Source: Durusdinium trenchii (lineage: Eukaryota > Sar > Dinophyceae > Suessiales > Symbiodiniaceae). From it: a stretch of 64,000 bases of DNA. Within the stretch, counting starts at the first letter, position 1; the number at the start of each line of letters is the position of its first letter. Both the position numbers and the translations under genes were made by a program. Below, piece by piece: positions 11,528 to 22,948 of this stretch. The notes under the pieces were generated by a model. It saw nothing but the letters and a program-made list of their open reading frames with translations. It was not told the origin of the DNA and did no database searches. Where the stretch lies: the NCBI GenBank assembly GCA_963970005.1, contig CAXAMN010027506.1:124001-188000 (forward strand), read 5' to 3'.

Positions 11528-13437
11528 ATTAGGCTCGATGTCTAGGAAGAAGCCGAGGTCTGTGGTGGAGAGGAGGTCTGCAAAAAGAAACACGAAACAC
11601 CAGAGGTCCTGGTGAGGACTGGCAAGTCTGACTGGTGGCCTGAACCCGCTGTTCTGTCCGCACCGTCCAGAGTGGCGGTACTCGCGACCCGAGCTTGGGA
11701 ACCCCAAGTTTCCGCAGTCCAGTCCATGGTCTTGCCCCAATGGTGTGAATCAAAAAGATTTGGGTGGTACTTCTCAAGACATCACTGAGCACCTAAGGCA
11801 CCTTAAACCCTAAGCCAACCAAAAGAAGAATGTCTGCAGTCGAAGGCATTGCAGTCTGACCCAGCGTCCGCACCCCGCCGCAATCTGCATTGCATTGCAC
11901 CGTCCAAGGCGCCTTCCAATCGCTACCAAGGAGACGAAGCTCAGAGGGGCTTTGATTGGTTCAGAGTTGAAAACTGATGTCTCTAGTAGTCTTTAGTCCC
12001 TGTACTAGTAGAGCCATGATCAAGCAACGTGACACAATGCAGAGTGTGCCATGCCGAAAGCAAACCCCGCTACTCGGCCTCTTCCGACGCTACTCGGCTC
12101 AGGCATGCCAAGAACGCCAGCCCCTGAACCAATCATCCGCTGAACGCTCGCTTTCGGCGAGAGTGATCTAAGTTGGACCAACGGAAACCATCTCCCCTTC
12201 TCGAGAGTGCTCGACCAATGGTCGTAGATAGCTGCTTCGCAAGCAAGGTCAACAAATGGTACAGTAAGTCCAAGCGGCTTTCGAACTCATCCACCAGCGT
12301 GCCATTGTCGCCGGGGACATACAGCAAAAAGATGCAATTCAGGTGTCTTCAGAAGTTTGCATTTGGGCGGGCTCCCTTGAGTTTGAAAGAACGACTCAGA
12401 CCCAGTAGCTCCTTTTGACAAAAAATATCAAACAATTGCATTGCTTACCTCCGGAACACCCTACTAGCCTTGCCTTCACGGTGTACCGGGAAGCCTAGTC
12501 TGGACCTTTTGAGGAGGGAATTGGGTCGCATTTCTTCAGCTGCTGACAGTTTGCCATGCTCAACACCTTTGACTGGCCCTTTGCAGCAAATCATCCGCAG
12601 AGGTGAGTGCATGTTGATGCTCGCTCTCGCACGTGCACGCTCCCCCCCCCCCGCTCTCTCTCTCTCTCTCTCTCGGCATCTCTCACACCGCCCATTCTCT
12701 AGGAATCTGTCCCTGCCAAGGCACCCAGAATTGCTCAAACAGATGGAAAAGCGGTACGTTTGCTGCAGATCGAACTTGTTTGCGCGATCGAACTTGTGCA
12801 ACACAGCAAGCAGCTTGGCCGGTTCTGTGGAGTTCGGTGGCGGATAGGTGGCTGATCCGCTGGGATGGATGGACTTTGTAGGAATGCTTTAAACTTCATT
12901 GCAGTCTGCGGCGCTGCGGCATTCTTTTCATGTGTCAAACCCAAGGACACTTAGTACATCCACTACCATCCCAGGAGTTGATTATCTGCCGTTTTGGCTT
13001 CGCTACGTTCCTGACGGAACCAGCTACTGCACATTGGCCACACCCACAAGGAAAACTGGTTGCAATCAACCAATGCAGGGGAGGCATAAAAACAAACGCA
13101 GGCCTTCGTTCTCACTTGGCCACTACTCCGGAAGTACTACTACGCCATGAGACATGGCAATCGTTGAAAACTCTTGTTGCAGCTCTATGTACCATGTTTT
13201 GTGTGACAAGAAGTGCCAAAACACAAGGCCAAAGTACGCGATGATGGACAGCAGAATGCGATTCCGGCGCGAGCTAGATGCATTTAGGCCAAAGATCTTG
13301 ACGCGTTTTTGCCAGTTCTTGGTGTAGTCAATCAGGCCAGCCACAGGGTCGATGAGACCTCGGGATCGCAGGCAAGAGTTGGACCCAATGTGACCTGATG
13401 TGACCCGATCAATCCATGAACCTGAATCCAAACCTTG
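11516..13437 (-). CDS. Unidentified protein, 3' exons with stop
   Basis: A minus-strand chain keeps phase across three exons. 12449-12578 (PVKGVEHGKLSAAEEM; donor GTAAGC) leaves two bases, 12189-12346 (NCIFLLYVPGDNGTLVDEFE, then a Leu-rich helix LLYHLLTLLAKQL) leaves one, and 11516-11577 (LLSTTDLGFFLDIEPNV, then a stop) closes the frame after a very good acceptor, TTTCTTTTTGCAG. Upstream pieces at about 12764-12830 (AKLLAVLHKFDRANKFDLQQ) and 13126-13430 (with a membrane-like helix SIIAYFGLVFWHFL) probably belong too, but their joins are not resolved. No family was recognised. The final codons and stop come from a MITE. The frame is convincing; the product is unknown. Confidence 0.65.
12653..12674. 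repeat. (CT)n microsatellite
   Basis: About eleven CT dinucleotides after a run of C; lies in an intron of the minus-strand gene at 11516-13437. Confidence 0.9.
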
Positions 13438-14230
13438 GAACAGCTCTGCCTCAGAGCGCTGGAACAGCTCTGTGCAACCAAACAGCTTTTTTAGGCATGT
13501 CATGGTGAGGCATGTCATGGTGAGGCATGCGTGTCAAAACTCTTCGCTGAAGCGTCCCTTTGCTGAAAAAACGTGTTTGGACCAGAAACACTCTTGTAAT
13601 CTTTGTATATTCAAGTCTTGTACGAGACTCTTGTGGACACTTCTTGCAAGATGACCATCCACTTCGAGACATCTTCGCTTCGTCCCCAAATCTGCACTTC
13701 TGCGGCACAGCCCATTCAAAAAGATACAGCAACACGACGACGCCCCAACACACAGGGGAAAAGCACATCTAAAGGGCACAACAACGCAAGCTGCCTCCTC
13801 ACAATTCCCATAAACCTGCCATGTACTACTGTACTGGGCCTTCCGAGCACCGAGTGCTGCGTCTGACATGCATGCACTGCGGTTAGAATAGCAACATGTG
13901 CACCCTGTGGCACGCTTCGATTGATCTCGACACTTTCTAAAATCACAATGATGTGCAGCAAAATCGCAGGTAGCTTCCAAACAAACCCTGAAACCACGCA
14001 ACTCCGCACCTTGAAAAAAGGAGCTGGCCGCCACTTTCTTCTGAGACAACACGCTCAAAACAACAATTCCACACAATTCCAGTGGTTTCCGAGGTCAATG
14101 GCGGCACCCCAGTGGTTTTCTCTTACAAATAGATGGAAGATATCCAAAAGCTGCAGTGACATGGCTTTGTCGCTTTGAGGGGGCCTACCGCTTTTGTTTT
14201 AGCCAAATCCCTGAAATTCCCGACCGCTCT
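13438..14230. other. Probable intergenic stretch
   Basis: A 180-codon open frame on the minus strand (13534-14076) is Cys-rich and shows no splice or domain signal, so it is not called. A short direct repeat, GGCATGTCATGGTGA, occurs twice at about 13491-13521. The stretch lies downstream of the membrane-protein gene and upstream of the 11.5-13.4 kb gene. Confidence 0.4.
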
Positions 14231-14234
14231 TTAC

Positions 14235-16347
14235 TCAACTGGTCATCGCAGGTTTTGGTGCTTGCTCATTTGGGTCCAAGCCGCTGTGGAAAAAGCTCTC
14301 CTGTTCCGCCCGATTCGCGGTGCTGGCTTTGTGAAGAGTGACTGCATACCTTAGTCGTTCCATGCGCTCACGCCAAGACTGTAAAATCTTCAAGGTATCC
14401 TCGTACAGGTAGACCTCCAGCATCACCAGCTTGTTCAAGATGAGAAGCATCCCGATCACAATGAGTGGCAAGAAAATCACGCAAAACAATGGAGTGATTG
14501 CATGATGACCGTGCATCAACCCAATGGAAAACCCAACAATGAGAGCACACATCACCACTATCATTGTGAGAACCAAGGCTACCACTTGCGATTTCACCTC
14601 CAGTACCAAGCAATCTGACCTGGCTAAGAGTTGAAGCAAAGCAAATTTGCGTGTTGCAAGGTATGAGAAGGTGCCTTTGTTGGCATCATGATTGTCATTA
14701 TCATCATCATCCGTGAAGGCAGAATCGGCATGGGATGAAGTGGTGCCATGTAAAGTTGGACTGGGACTGCTTTTCTCAACTCCACAAGCTGTCTCGTACT
14801 CAATCTGGAAAAGCTTCCAAGCATTCTGCTCCCTCTGGTCCATGACATATCTCAACTGGCCAAAGCCCTCTGAGAGAGTTCTGCCAGCCTCAGTTGTGAC
14901 CCTCTGGACTTCTGCTTCGGCAAGAGGAGTAGTTACTGAATTTTGAGGTGTCGGCATGAGTACCAGTTTCTTGAAGCGACGCTTGTAGGTGGCAGCAAGT
15001 ACAGCACGGCGCTTGGTGGGCGCAACGAGATACAAGGTTGCCAGCGTGGCGAGTTGCATGTTCTCCAGGCGCTCATTCAGATCATAACAGGAACTGAGCA
15101 GGTGTGCTGAAGTCGAGAAAGTTATGAGCAAGTATGCATACTGGCATCGCCTCACAGCGGGGTGGCTGGAAAACAAAAAGTCTTCATAGCCATTGACGAA
15201 GCGGTAGACGGTTGGAAGGAGCGTGGGGCCAAGGCTGCAAAATACTAACCACACCAGCTGCAAAGGCGAGACCTGGGGTCGAAAAATTTGGACAACCTGA
15301 CCTAGAGGTCTCCGTTTGGACAGGCAAACGCTCAGACCTGGTCACCTAACGGTCTCCTCAGTCTCTCCCTAAACCAAAAACGTCCCAAGCCCGAAATGCT
15401 GCGATGGCCTGGTCAGGAGTGATGAAATTCTCCTCCAACATTGTTCTTAGCTCCTGACTTTCATCCTTCTCGTCTTGATACCCATCCTCGAACATGCGCT
15501 GCAAAATCTTGAGAATCACACCCATGAACTTGCTCGTCAGACTGCTTGGAGCTTCCTGCAGACACTCGCAGCCCCAAGATTCTTCATGCCGTCCCACCGT
15601 GCTGTGAATGTATTGTACGATCTCACAGAGCTGCTCTCCCAAGTTGTCACCACCGCCCAAGGGCTCCGGCTCTGACTCCGGTATCTCTCGGACAAAGCCT
15701 TCCTGTTCTTTGATCTCATGCATTTCGTCCAAAAGCATCTGGCCAGTTCCCTTCTCAATGCAACACTGGCACACGTCTGCTAGGCACACGAAGGAGAAAA
15801 TCAGAAGACAAAGGTATGGGCCGCAAAGCTCGAGCATGGAATTTTCCGCTCTCCTGAACTCTTGCAACGTGTCCTTTTCAAATGCCGTGTCAGTCATGGC
15901 CCACAGTAAGTACAGTGGAAGGCAGGCCAACGCAACCATCAGCGGTTGCAACAACCAGTCAAACCATTTCCGATCATTATCCCACACAGCACAAAAAAGA
16001 ATTGCAATTGGAATCAAGACTGGGCCCAATAAAGCAAGAAGCAAAACCAAGACCACAGCTGCCACCACAAAGTCAACCGACACAGTGCAGTCCCCTTCAG
16101 AATAAACGCGAACCTCTGGCATCAAGTCACTGATCCTGAATGTGAGTTGCCGGTAATAGTTCGCAAATGGCAGGTACACCCCTTTGCGAGATTGGCGAGT
16201 CTTCTCCTCCTGCGCCGCACCCTCGAGCAGGTGATCCATCGACTCATCAGTTCTGCTGCGGCCACGGATTTGGACGAAAGAGGCGCCTCGGCGTCTGCGT
16301 GGACTGATCCACAGCGTCGTACCTCTGCCATGCTCGACACTCTCCAT
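14235..16347 (-). CDS. Multi-pass membrane protein, two large exons
   Basis: The first exon starts at the ATG at 16347 and reads about 322 residues; the second (15257 down to the stop at 14235) gives about 340. The intron (15258-15381) is placed with a GT donor after ...AAFRAWD and acceptor TTTGCAG. Hydrophobic helices: near residues 92-125 (VVAAVVLVLLLALLGPVLIP), 135-155 (PLMVALACLPLYLLWAM) and 180-195; then, in exon 2, the first 20 residues, around 45 (YLLITFSTSAHLLS), and a long pair VALVLTMIVVMCALIVGF and FCVIFLPLIVIGMLLILN near its end. An acidic run DDDDNDN lies in a cytosolic or lumenal loop. No transporter or receptor family was recognised. The two-exon structure is unusually simple here. 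The exact donor is uncertain: reading straight on gives a stop at 15358. Confidence 0.75.
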
Positions 16348-16349
16348 GG

Positions 16350-17930
16350 ACAGGTGACTCGTCTGGGCGTGCCAGCTGAGCCAAAGCAGGTTTGATCAGA
16401 ACGAACGTTCCCATCCACCTGAAGGTTTGTGGATGGGTGTGGACTTGATCAGCCTTCGCATCTTCCTCCCGTCTCTTCTCTGGTTCTCTCCACCCCTTTT
16501 CCCGTCAGCTCCACACGGCCAGCTTTGAACCGCGCACCGGCCAGTGGCCGAAACTGGAAGAGGGCGCCCGTTTTCGCGGGCGTCGTTTCACACCGCGTTT
16601 CGCTTGGAATAACTACGTGATAAAAGCAAAACAGCACCTGTGTTCTGCTCAGTACTACTCAGAAATCCAACACATTGGCCAGTCTTGTGGTCAACGAGGC
16701 CTCGCGCCGCGCGCCGCTGCAACGTGACTCACACGAGTAGACGAGTTACAGCATAACATAAGATCTTGTTGAAGCGAGGAGAAAAATAGCTATTTTATCT
16801 CATCTCTCTTTGAAGCCTTCAGTTGCAGGATCCAACATCCTCTTAGCCTAATTGGGATTGAACCCGCTGCACAACCCACGACCAGGATGCATAGGCGCAA
16901 CCGCATGTCCGGTGACCCGAAGCGAACTCTCAGGCGAAGGCAGGGCTCAAACTGCCTGGCGGGGGCACTGCTGATGTGCGTAGGGCGCTCTACCCGACTC
17001 CCCACGTCCACTGAAGAGAACAACTGGCCCAACGAAGCACCACGGCGGACAGGACCTGATGCAATACTCGGTGTTGATCCCTGAGACAAGGAGACTGGTC
17101 CCAGAGACAGCCTCAGTGTTCCTGCTTCGTTCTTTTTCGGGTCATCTTAAGGCACGGAAAAGGGAGCTATCATATGCTATCAGGGCCTAGCTGCCCAGCC
17201 CACGCAGTACGCTAGGCCTTCGCAAAGTCTTCAAAGTCCTGCTGGAGTTTTTGGCCTTAGCGGAGATAGTTATATAGCCCTCAGAAATTGAACAGTTCCG
17301 TGTTTTCGCCACTGAATCTATTAGCTGGTGCATCTATGACTCTAGTCTGGGGGCCAACACCTGAATCTATACCAACCTACTCCGTCACTAGCAAGCTCAA
17401 CCAAGCCTTTATCCAACGGCAAGAATGCTCTGAGGTCTCCCTGCGACCTCCAGGGTCCACAATGAGAACACGTGGCCTCGGAGCCGCTGTGCGCACGCGC
17501 ACAAATCGCCACCGTGCGGGATCAGGCTTTCGGAACTAGAATGTTTATGAAAAGAATCCCAAACCCAGGAACGCCGGCATTGCGGTGAAAGCTTGTTTTT
17601 TGTGGGGGAAAGTGTTAGACTAGGGACGATGGAAGATGTGGGTACTGTCGCTGGGATCACGGCAGCCCTCTCCTCTCCTCCAAATCCCTGGGTTTCCATC
17701 CAGTCTCAGCCTTTCCTGTAAATACCATGACTTTAGGGCCACAGGCTTCTCCATCTCAGTGACTGCTACGACCTGATTTCTATAAGCGGTGCCGCTCCTG
17801 AACTTTTGCCAATGCATGCACAGGCATGGCAACACGGGAGCTTGCAGACCAGCCATGCTTTCCCAAAAAAGCGCATTGGAGGCCAGTTTTGTTGCAAAAC
17901 CATTGAAAGTTTGGCTTCGTCGCGGTGGGC
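16350..17930. other. No gene supported
   Basis: Upstream flank of the membrane-protein gene. Short minus-strand open frames (for example 17620-17943, with VALKSWYLQERLRLDG) read protein-like but have no clear splice context. A stretch at 16840-17040 has tRNA-like fragments (GGTTCAA-type loops) but no complete cloverleaf. Confidence 0.35.
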
Positions 17931-17949
17931 CCTTAATGTTCAAAGCGGG

Positions 17950-18603
17950 TAGATCCGCACGAGCTGAGGGGCGTCAGGGCTTGAACCACTCGCCCTTGAC
18001 CACAGGGCGCAAATTCGGTGCAAGGCGATCCGAACGAGATCCTTTCCCCAAGCCGTTCTCTTCGCCCAAGCAGCACGTGCAAAAAGTCTCGATGCTTGTA
18101 GATGGCATGCTGCACTTTTGACACCGCCTCACCATGCTCACATTCCGCCTGGCACTGGTGCAACTGTGCGTTAAACCACTAGAAGTGCCATGATCTACGT
18201 TGTCTCATGATGTCTCATGTCAGCCACTTGGCCACCAAGACACAATGACAAGCAAGCCCTAGCCCTAGGTGCTACCTGACCCATCCACGACTCACCATCT
18301 TCAACTTTGGCACCTGTAAGCGCTCGCACTCCTTCACCTCTTCCATTCTGAGGCCCTTCATCATGTCGTGGGCCTCAATGAGACACCAAGTGCCTTTTCG
18401 GTTCGGAGCGTGAAGAAATGGACTAAATCCTACAAAGGCCCTACAAAACAACGACCAGATCCCCATATCCTGTGAAGGCGTTTCTGGTTCACAAGGCATC
18501 ACAAGGCTACAAGGCGTTTCCAGTTCACTGTGCTCCCCTGGCTACATTGGTGAGCCGCTTTGCGCTGCTGGGATCCAAGTCCAGCAGCAGCCGCGCGACG
18601 GAC
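17950..18603 (-). CDS. Exons of an unidentified gene
   Basis: Two well-framed minus exons: 18546-18603 (SVARLLLDLDPSSAKRLTN, donor GTAGCC) and 18314-18429 (HAPNRKGTWCLIEAHDMM, then MEEVKECERLQ, donor GTGCCA after CTTACAG; acceptor TTTGTAG). A weaker piece near 18030-18150 reads AVSKVQHAIYKHRDFLHVLL. The phase between the first two does not join directly, so at least one small exon is missing. No domain family was recognised. Same strand as its neighbours. Confidence 0.5.
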
Positions 18604-18609
18604 CTCGAG

Positions 18610-19950
18610 GGCATGGGGTCACTTAATAACTGGACGACGGCTCCGGGGGGTTCGGACGGTGAAGGGATTCGGCTTCCAAAGTAAATCAGAAAATGTAAGT
18701 CAAGCCTGCTGACAACACACAGAACGGTTCGCTTGGTCTTGGAGCCCCCAACAGCAAAGCGAGCGCTTCTCCTCGTTGATCACCTGCCTTTTGCACTGAA
18801 ACGATGTTCAAAAGTCCGGTCGCCATGTTTATCGTTTGTCCTGGGCGACCACTGCGTTTGATCTGCACCTGTTGTACAATCATTCTGCAGAATCTCTTGG
18901 CAGCAAGAGATTTTGAGTTATTCCCTCTTTCCAATACTATTCATCAGAAACATTAATAGCTATAGTGTTAAGTTTTATCGATCGGTGCACTTCGCTTCTC
19001 CACTCTGAGACTCGCGGCACCTCGCCTGCCGAAAAATGCTGACCACCTCCTTCGCCGCGGTGACGGCTTCAACAGGCAGGTCTCAGTCAAAGCTTCGCGA
19101 CTGTCGAAGCATCTCAGTGTTCTGTGAAAGCCGCTGGTCGAGGCAGGTCTCCAGGCTGAAACGAGGCCTTTTCATCGATATCGCAAGACTCGGGTTGATG
19201 GAGTTTCTTTTTGGAGTGCTGAACAGTTCTTCGCTGACTCAGCAGTGTTTCAGCAGCCCAATTGAGTGAGAGTCTGCGAATCCATCGCCTATGACAGACA
19301 CGACCTCTCGAAGGGATGACAGACACGACCTCCAGTTGATTTGGCATTCGAACACGAAAACAAGATCCGGGTGTTTGCCATGAAGTTTCATGGTTCGCTA
19401 TGATGTCTTCCCGAGATGTGTCTGCTTTTTATAGAATGATCCAAAGTGTTACTGGGCGCCCACGGCCATTTCTCAAATTGATCTCCACCAAAACCTCCAT
19501 GGCCTTGGCCTGCAACATTGAAGATGCCGTGGCCTTGCCTCTTTGCGGTTGTTATGACAGAAGCCTGACGTGGAACAAGAAATGACCTCAATGTGTGTAT
19601 TCTGTTATATGCCAACATACCCATTTGAGCCACTCTAAAACCCTGGAGTCACTCCCTATGTCGTATCACTTTCCTTGCGCGAAGCCTTACGCGCTGCTTA
19701 CGCGGCCCTCACTTTTGCTTACGCAAAGCAAACTTCCGAAATGCTTACGCGAAATGCTTACGCAATCTTACGCAACCCAGGGTTTTGCTTACGCGGAATT
19801 CGATATGACAAGGTCCTTACTTAAGATGTCAAGGCAGGTTTTTAGAGCGGCTCATTTGAGTTGTCGAAGACATGTGTTTTAGTATGTGTATGTGTGTATG
19901 TACAATGTACATATACAATCATATACATGTTTGTGATCTGTCTCACACTT
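18610..19950. other. No gene supported; holds a CTTACGC cluster
   Basis: No exon with both splice ends and a protein-like frame was found. The segment includes the CTTACGC cluster (19685-19795) and a TA-rich patch with GTATGTGTGTATGTA near 19885-19930. Confidence 0.4.
19685..19795. repeat. Clustered CTTACGC heptamers
   Basis: Seven to eight copies of CTTACGC, most as GCTTACGCG or GCTTACGCA, spaced irregularly by 5-25 bp over about 110 bp. The irregular spacing differs from a simple tandem array and looks more like a cluster of sites, but no function is known. Confidence 0.7.
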
Positions 19951-19954
19951 CTTG

Positions 19955-20526
19955 GGGAGCTTTGCCAAAAGTGAAACTCTCTGAAAGACTTGAAAGCCAT
20001 CTTGATACCAAGGAATAGAACAAATCGTCTGGTTAAAGAAACGCCTTTGAGGCTGGTCCTGCACCGGGATTGTCCCCTGAAAGCGCCTTCAGACGGTGGC
20101 CAACCCAAACCATACGATTTGGTGGAAAGCCGCAGATCGATCCGCATCTCGGCGGGTACCACACCTCCCGGGTGACGCTCCGCACTGCTCCGCACGCTTC
20201 CCACCTCTCGCCACTACCTCACGCATCGCACGCACGCTGGTTCGGCTCCCACCTCAGAGGCCGGATCCTGGAGCGCGAAGAAGAGATCACGCGCCTCGAG
20301 GCACGGAGTTCGAAGGGGACGGGGAGAACGGGACGGCTCCGGGGTAGACACGCCCAGGTGGAAGAGACTAGGGGTGTAAATGATTGTATACCATTTGATG
20401 GTGTGTTTGTGCAGCCGTTTTATGTTTGGACAAAAATGGAACTGCTAGAAAATGCCTTGAGAACGTCTTGCCTGCCAATGGTGACTCCTTGTTTCAGGCT
20501 CTCTATCTTCCGGTTTTGGCCTACTC
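19955..20526 (+). CDS. Plus-strand exon group, unknown product
   Basis: These exons run against the minus-strand trend. 20258-20343 (acceptor CCACCTCAG; ILEREEEITRLEARSS, a coiled-coil heptad; donor GTAGAC), 20415-20480 (acceptor TTTGTGCAG; PFYVWTKMELLENALRTS; donor GTGACT) and 20498-20526 (acceptor TTGTTTCAG; ALYLPVLAYS; donor GTGAGC). The last two join in phase. A weaker first piece near 19960-20010 reads VKLSERLESHLDTK. No family was recognised. The exons could still be chance frames, but the splice signals fit the plus strand better than the minus. Confidence 0.4.
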
Positions 20527-21205
20527 GTGAGCTCTCAGATGTGGTCTCCATCTTCGAAAGAAGAAAAGACACAGCATTGCTGGGAGATGATGGAGATTCG
20601 ATATGATCTTCTAGACTTCATGTAAGCAGTGGGAATGGTCAAGCATCCCCTCTAGGGGCCTTTCCAATTGATTCCTTGGCAGCACTAGCATCCTTGCCGT
20701 GGCCTTGCGCCTGCAAGCAAAAAGCAAATGATGTATACTGGAGCAGGCTTCACAATATAATGCATCATATAATATGTGATAAACCAAGAAAGAAAATGAA
20801 CGAAGGAACTGAATCAACCCATATAGTCGAACAGCAATCAATCCTATCTAAATTCTTCGTGCAATCAAACCACTTGCCTTTCAGTGCTCACTTTGTCGCT
20901 CACAGAGCTGTATTTGTCTGCTGCAAAGGATAGAAGCTAAGATTCTGAGTTGGAAATCTGGGTGTGGGGGGGGGGGGGGCGCAATAAGAAGTATCCTTCC
21001 AACCTGCCTCTGCCAAGACTATCCAGGAAGAAGCTTCTTGCGCTGTCTCCTTGGTGGCCTGGAGCATCGCCCGAGTCGAGCCAGAAACCTAAGTCGATCC
21101 AATACCTCACTGCATGCACTGATATATAGGCTCGTGGGGTATGCCGTCAGCTGCAGACCAGACCTTGTGAGATGGAACACACAACTTTTGACTGAACAAA
21201 GCTTC

Positions 21206-21389
21206 CTTTCAAGTGCATCCACGGAGAGATGCTTCGCGGCCAAGCTTTCAAGAACAGAAGAAGCTCCGGACATCGCTCCAGCCTGATATGCCGCCACTGC
21301 CTTCTGTGCAGCCGTGATGGCAGCTCCCGGACGGGCTGGAGTGGCCAAGTGGTCCTGGGCGATGCGCCGTTGCAGCACACCAATGGCAC
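21206..21389 (-). CDS. Helical exon of an unidentified gene
   Basis: A 184-nt exon between acceptor GGTCCCAG and a GA-type donor (GAAAG|GAAGC). It reads AIGVLQRRIAQDHLATPARP, then ITAAQKAVAAYQAGAMSGAS and SVLESLAAKHLSVDALE. It is Ala-rich and clearly helical, with no stop in 60 codons. Neither partner exons nor a domain were identified. The stretch from 20.6 to 21.2 kb on the other side shows nothing codable. Confidence 0.5.
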
Positions 21390-22285
21390 CTGGGACCATC
21401 GGTCAGCAGCGAAACGAAGAAAGCCAGCGCGAGACGAAGAAACAGAAAAGCCAGTCGTGTGGTATGGGGGATGAGGTAATCACTGAGTGAAAACAGATGA
21501 GGTCACTATGATAACTAAAGTTGCCCTTCTGTACGATGCAGATTCTTGAACCACACACGGGTTGTTCATATCCCCATCAGCCAAGATACTGGTATCGCCC
21601 ACCCGTCGAAAGAATGCCAGAGCCTGGTGAACTTTGGATGCTAAAAACAATTGCAAAGCGCAAAGAAGCTTTCTAGCTGCCCTTCTTTGTCGCTTAACTT
21701 AGCAACTTCTTGTATTCACAGCGGTGTGCTGTCAATAAACACAGATGGGCATTGCTTCCTCGTCAAGGACGTTCCTCGTTTCGATTGCACGCCTGCTTGT
21801 GACGCCGTAGGGCTTCATCCTCGCCGGCGTTCGAACCAAAGCGAGAAACGCCGCGAGAAACGCCCGATAACCAGAGTTGTCTGGATCTGGCAATTGATCA
21901 GCATAGACTGAAAATTCGATCCGCCGGCCTTCTTCCGTTGATGTGTTTTCGTTCTCTTGGCACTTGACTTGTCCCTGTTTGCCATGTTGGGACGGAAAAT
22001 GATGCCAGGCTAGGCTACATCTCCAAACAAGAAACGGTTTTACCCTGTCCGAACCTATGAATCGATGACCCAATCCTACAGCATGCAGCCCTGCAGTTTG
22101 CCGTGTAACGAGCAAACGAAGGGTAGTGCAGGTCAAAAACGTCCAAAGCGGCACCAGGAACGAGCTAGCTGGGGAAGTACAACAAATACATACAAGTACC
22201 CCAACCTCATGTTCTGGTCTTAGTCTTGGAATGATGTATAGCCATTCTCGTGGGTGGAGAGCCAAGTGCAATCTTTTTTCCGCCC

Positions 22286-22948
22286 TCATGCGAAGATGGG
22301 CTGCCAGTTGAGAAAGCGATGTAGCACTGCAAGGGCCACCAGTGTCCAAGCAACCAGAAGGCTCCCAAAGCCATTTTGTGACCCACGAGGAACCAGTGTC
22401 CCAGTCGCAGCACCCTCTTCGATCTCGGAGCGGTTTTGCACAGTCAGACCCGTGACCTTTGAAATCCACGCAGACACCTCTCCGTAGTCATAGGGATTTG
22501 CACCTTTGCCGGGCCAACGATGCCATCCTCGTTGGGAGGCAGGGTTCGAGGGGTTCACCGAACCTGGCCAAAGGAGCACGTAGGTGGGCAAGAAGGTAAT
22601 GTCCCACTGCAGAAAGTTTTTGATCGTCATGTACTCGGTCTCCACTCGAACATATCTCAGGCTAGGAAAGGACGCCGCCACACTCTGCTCCATCGTCGCC
22701 AATTCCTGAGTCTTCGAAAGAGGAGACGAACTGGAGAAGAAGGCCGCAACGAAAGGACAGCGCTCCTCTGCTAGAAGTGATTCTAAGGAGTCTACTTGGC
22801 GCTCTTCAACAACTCCATTCGGCATGGCACAGCCATCCTCTTGCTGCTCTGATTCTCCAAAAATCCATCTGTTCAGTTCCTTTCGCCATTCTTTCACTGG
22901 AAAGAGAACACCAACTGACACAACACCAAGCACTGTCAGGCCGCGCAT
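22286..22948 (-). CDS. Membrane-anchored thioredoxin-fold protein, CxxC lost
   Basis: An intronless frame of 220 codons; the ATG at 22948 was chosen because a hydrophobic leader (GLTVLGVVSVGVLF) follows at once, though the frame stays open to 23197. Around residues 60-130 it has a thioredoxin-fold layout: strand FVAAFFSSSSPLSKTQ where WCxxC would be, a helix, strand LRYVRVETEYMTIKNF, then FLPTYVLLWPG with the cis-proline, and YDYGEVSAWISKVTG, which resembles the final helix of 5'-adenylylsulfate reductase-like and TXNDC15-type proteins. A C-terminal membrane helix follows (LLVAWTLVALAVLHRFL). The active-site cysteines are replaced by serines, so a redox-inactive, perhaps chaperone-like, role in the secretory pathway is inferred. 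The lack of introns is unusual beside its neighbours. Confidence 0.75.
   Translation of the reverse strand: MRGLTVLGVVSVGVLFPVKEWRKELNRWIFGESEQQEDGCAMPNGVVEERQVDSLESLLAEERCPFVAAFFSSSSPLSKTQELATMEQSVAASFPSLRYVRVETEYMTIKNFLQWDITFLPTYVLLWPGSVNPSNPASQRGWHRWPGKGANPYDYGEVSAWISKVTGLTVQNRSEIEEGAATGTLVPRGSQNGFGSLLVAWTLVALAVLHRFLNWQPIFA

Noticed and set aside
12640-12680. Arg/Glu-repeat peptide across the CT run
   Set aside because: Translation of a dinucleotide microsatellite in an intron.
16840-17060. tRNA-like pieces on the minus strand (GGGTTCAATCCC, GGTAGAGCGCCC)
   Set aside because: No full cloverleaf: acceptor stem and anticodon arm could not be paired.
17940-18020. Second tRNA-like piece (GTGGTTCAAGCCC)
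   Set aside because: T-arm only; flanks do not fold into a tRNA and exon-like frames overlap it.
21732-22469. 245-codon minus frame overlapping the thioredoxin-like gene
   Set aside because: Another frame of the same strand over the 3' end of that gene; no domain.
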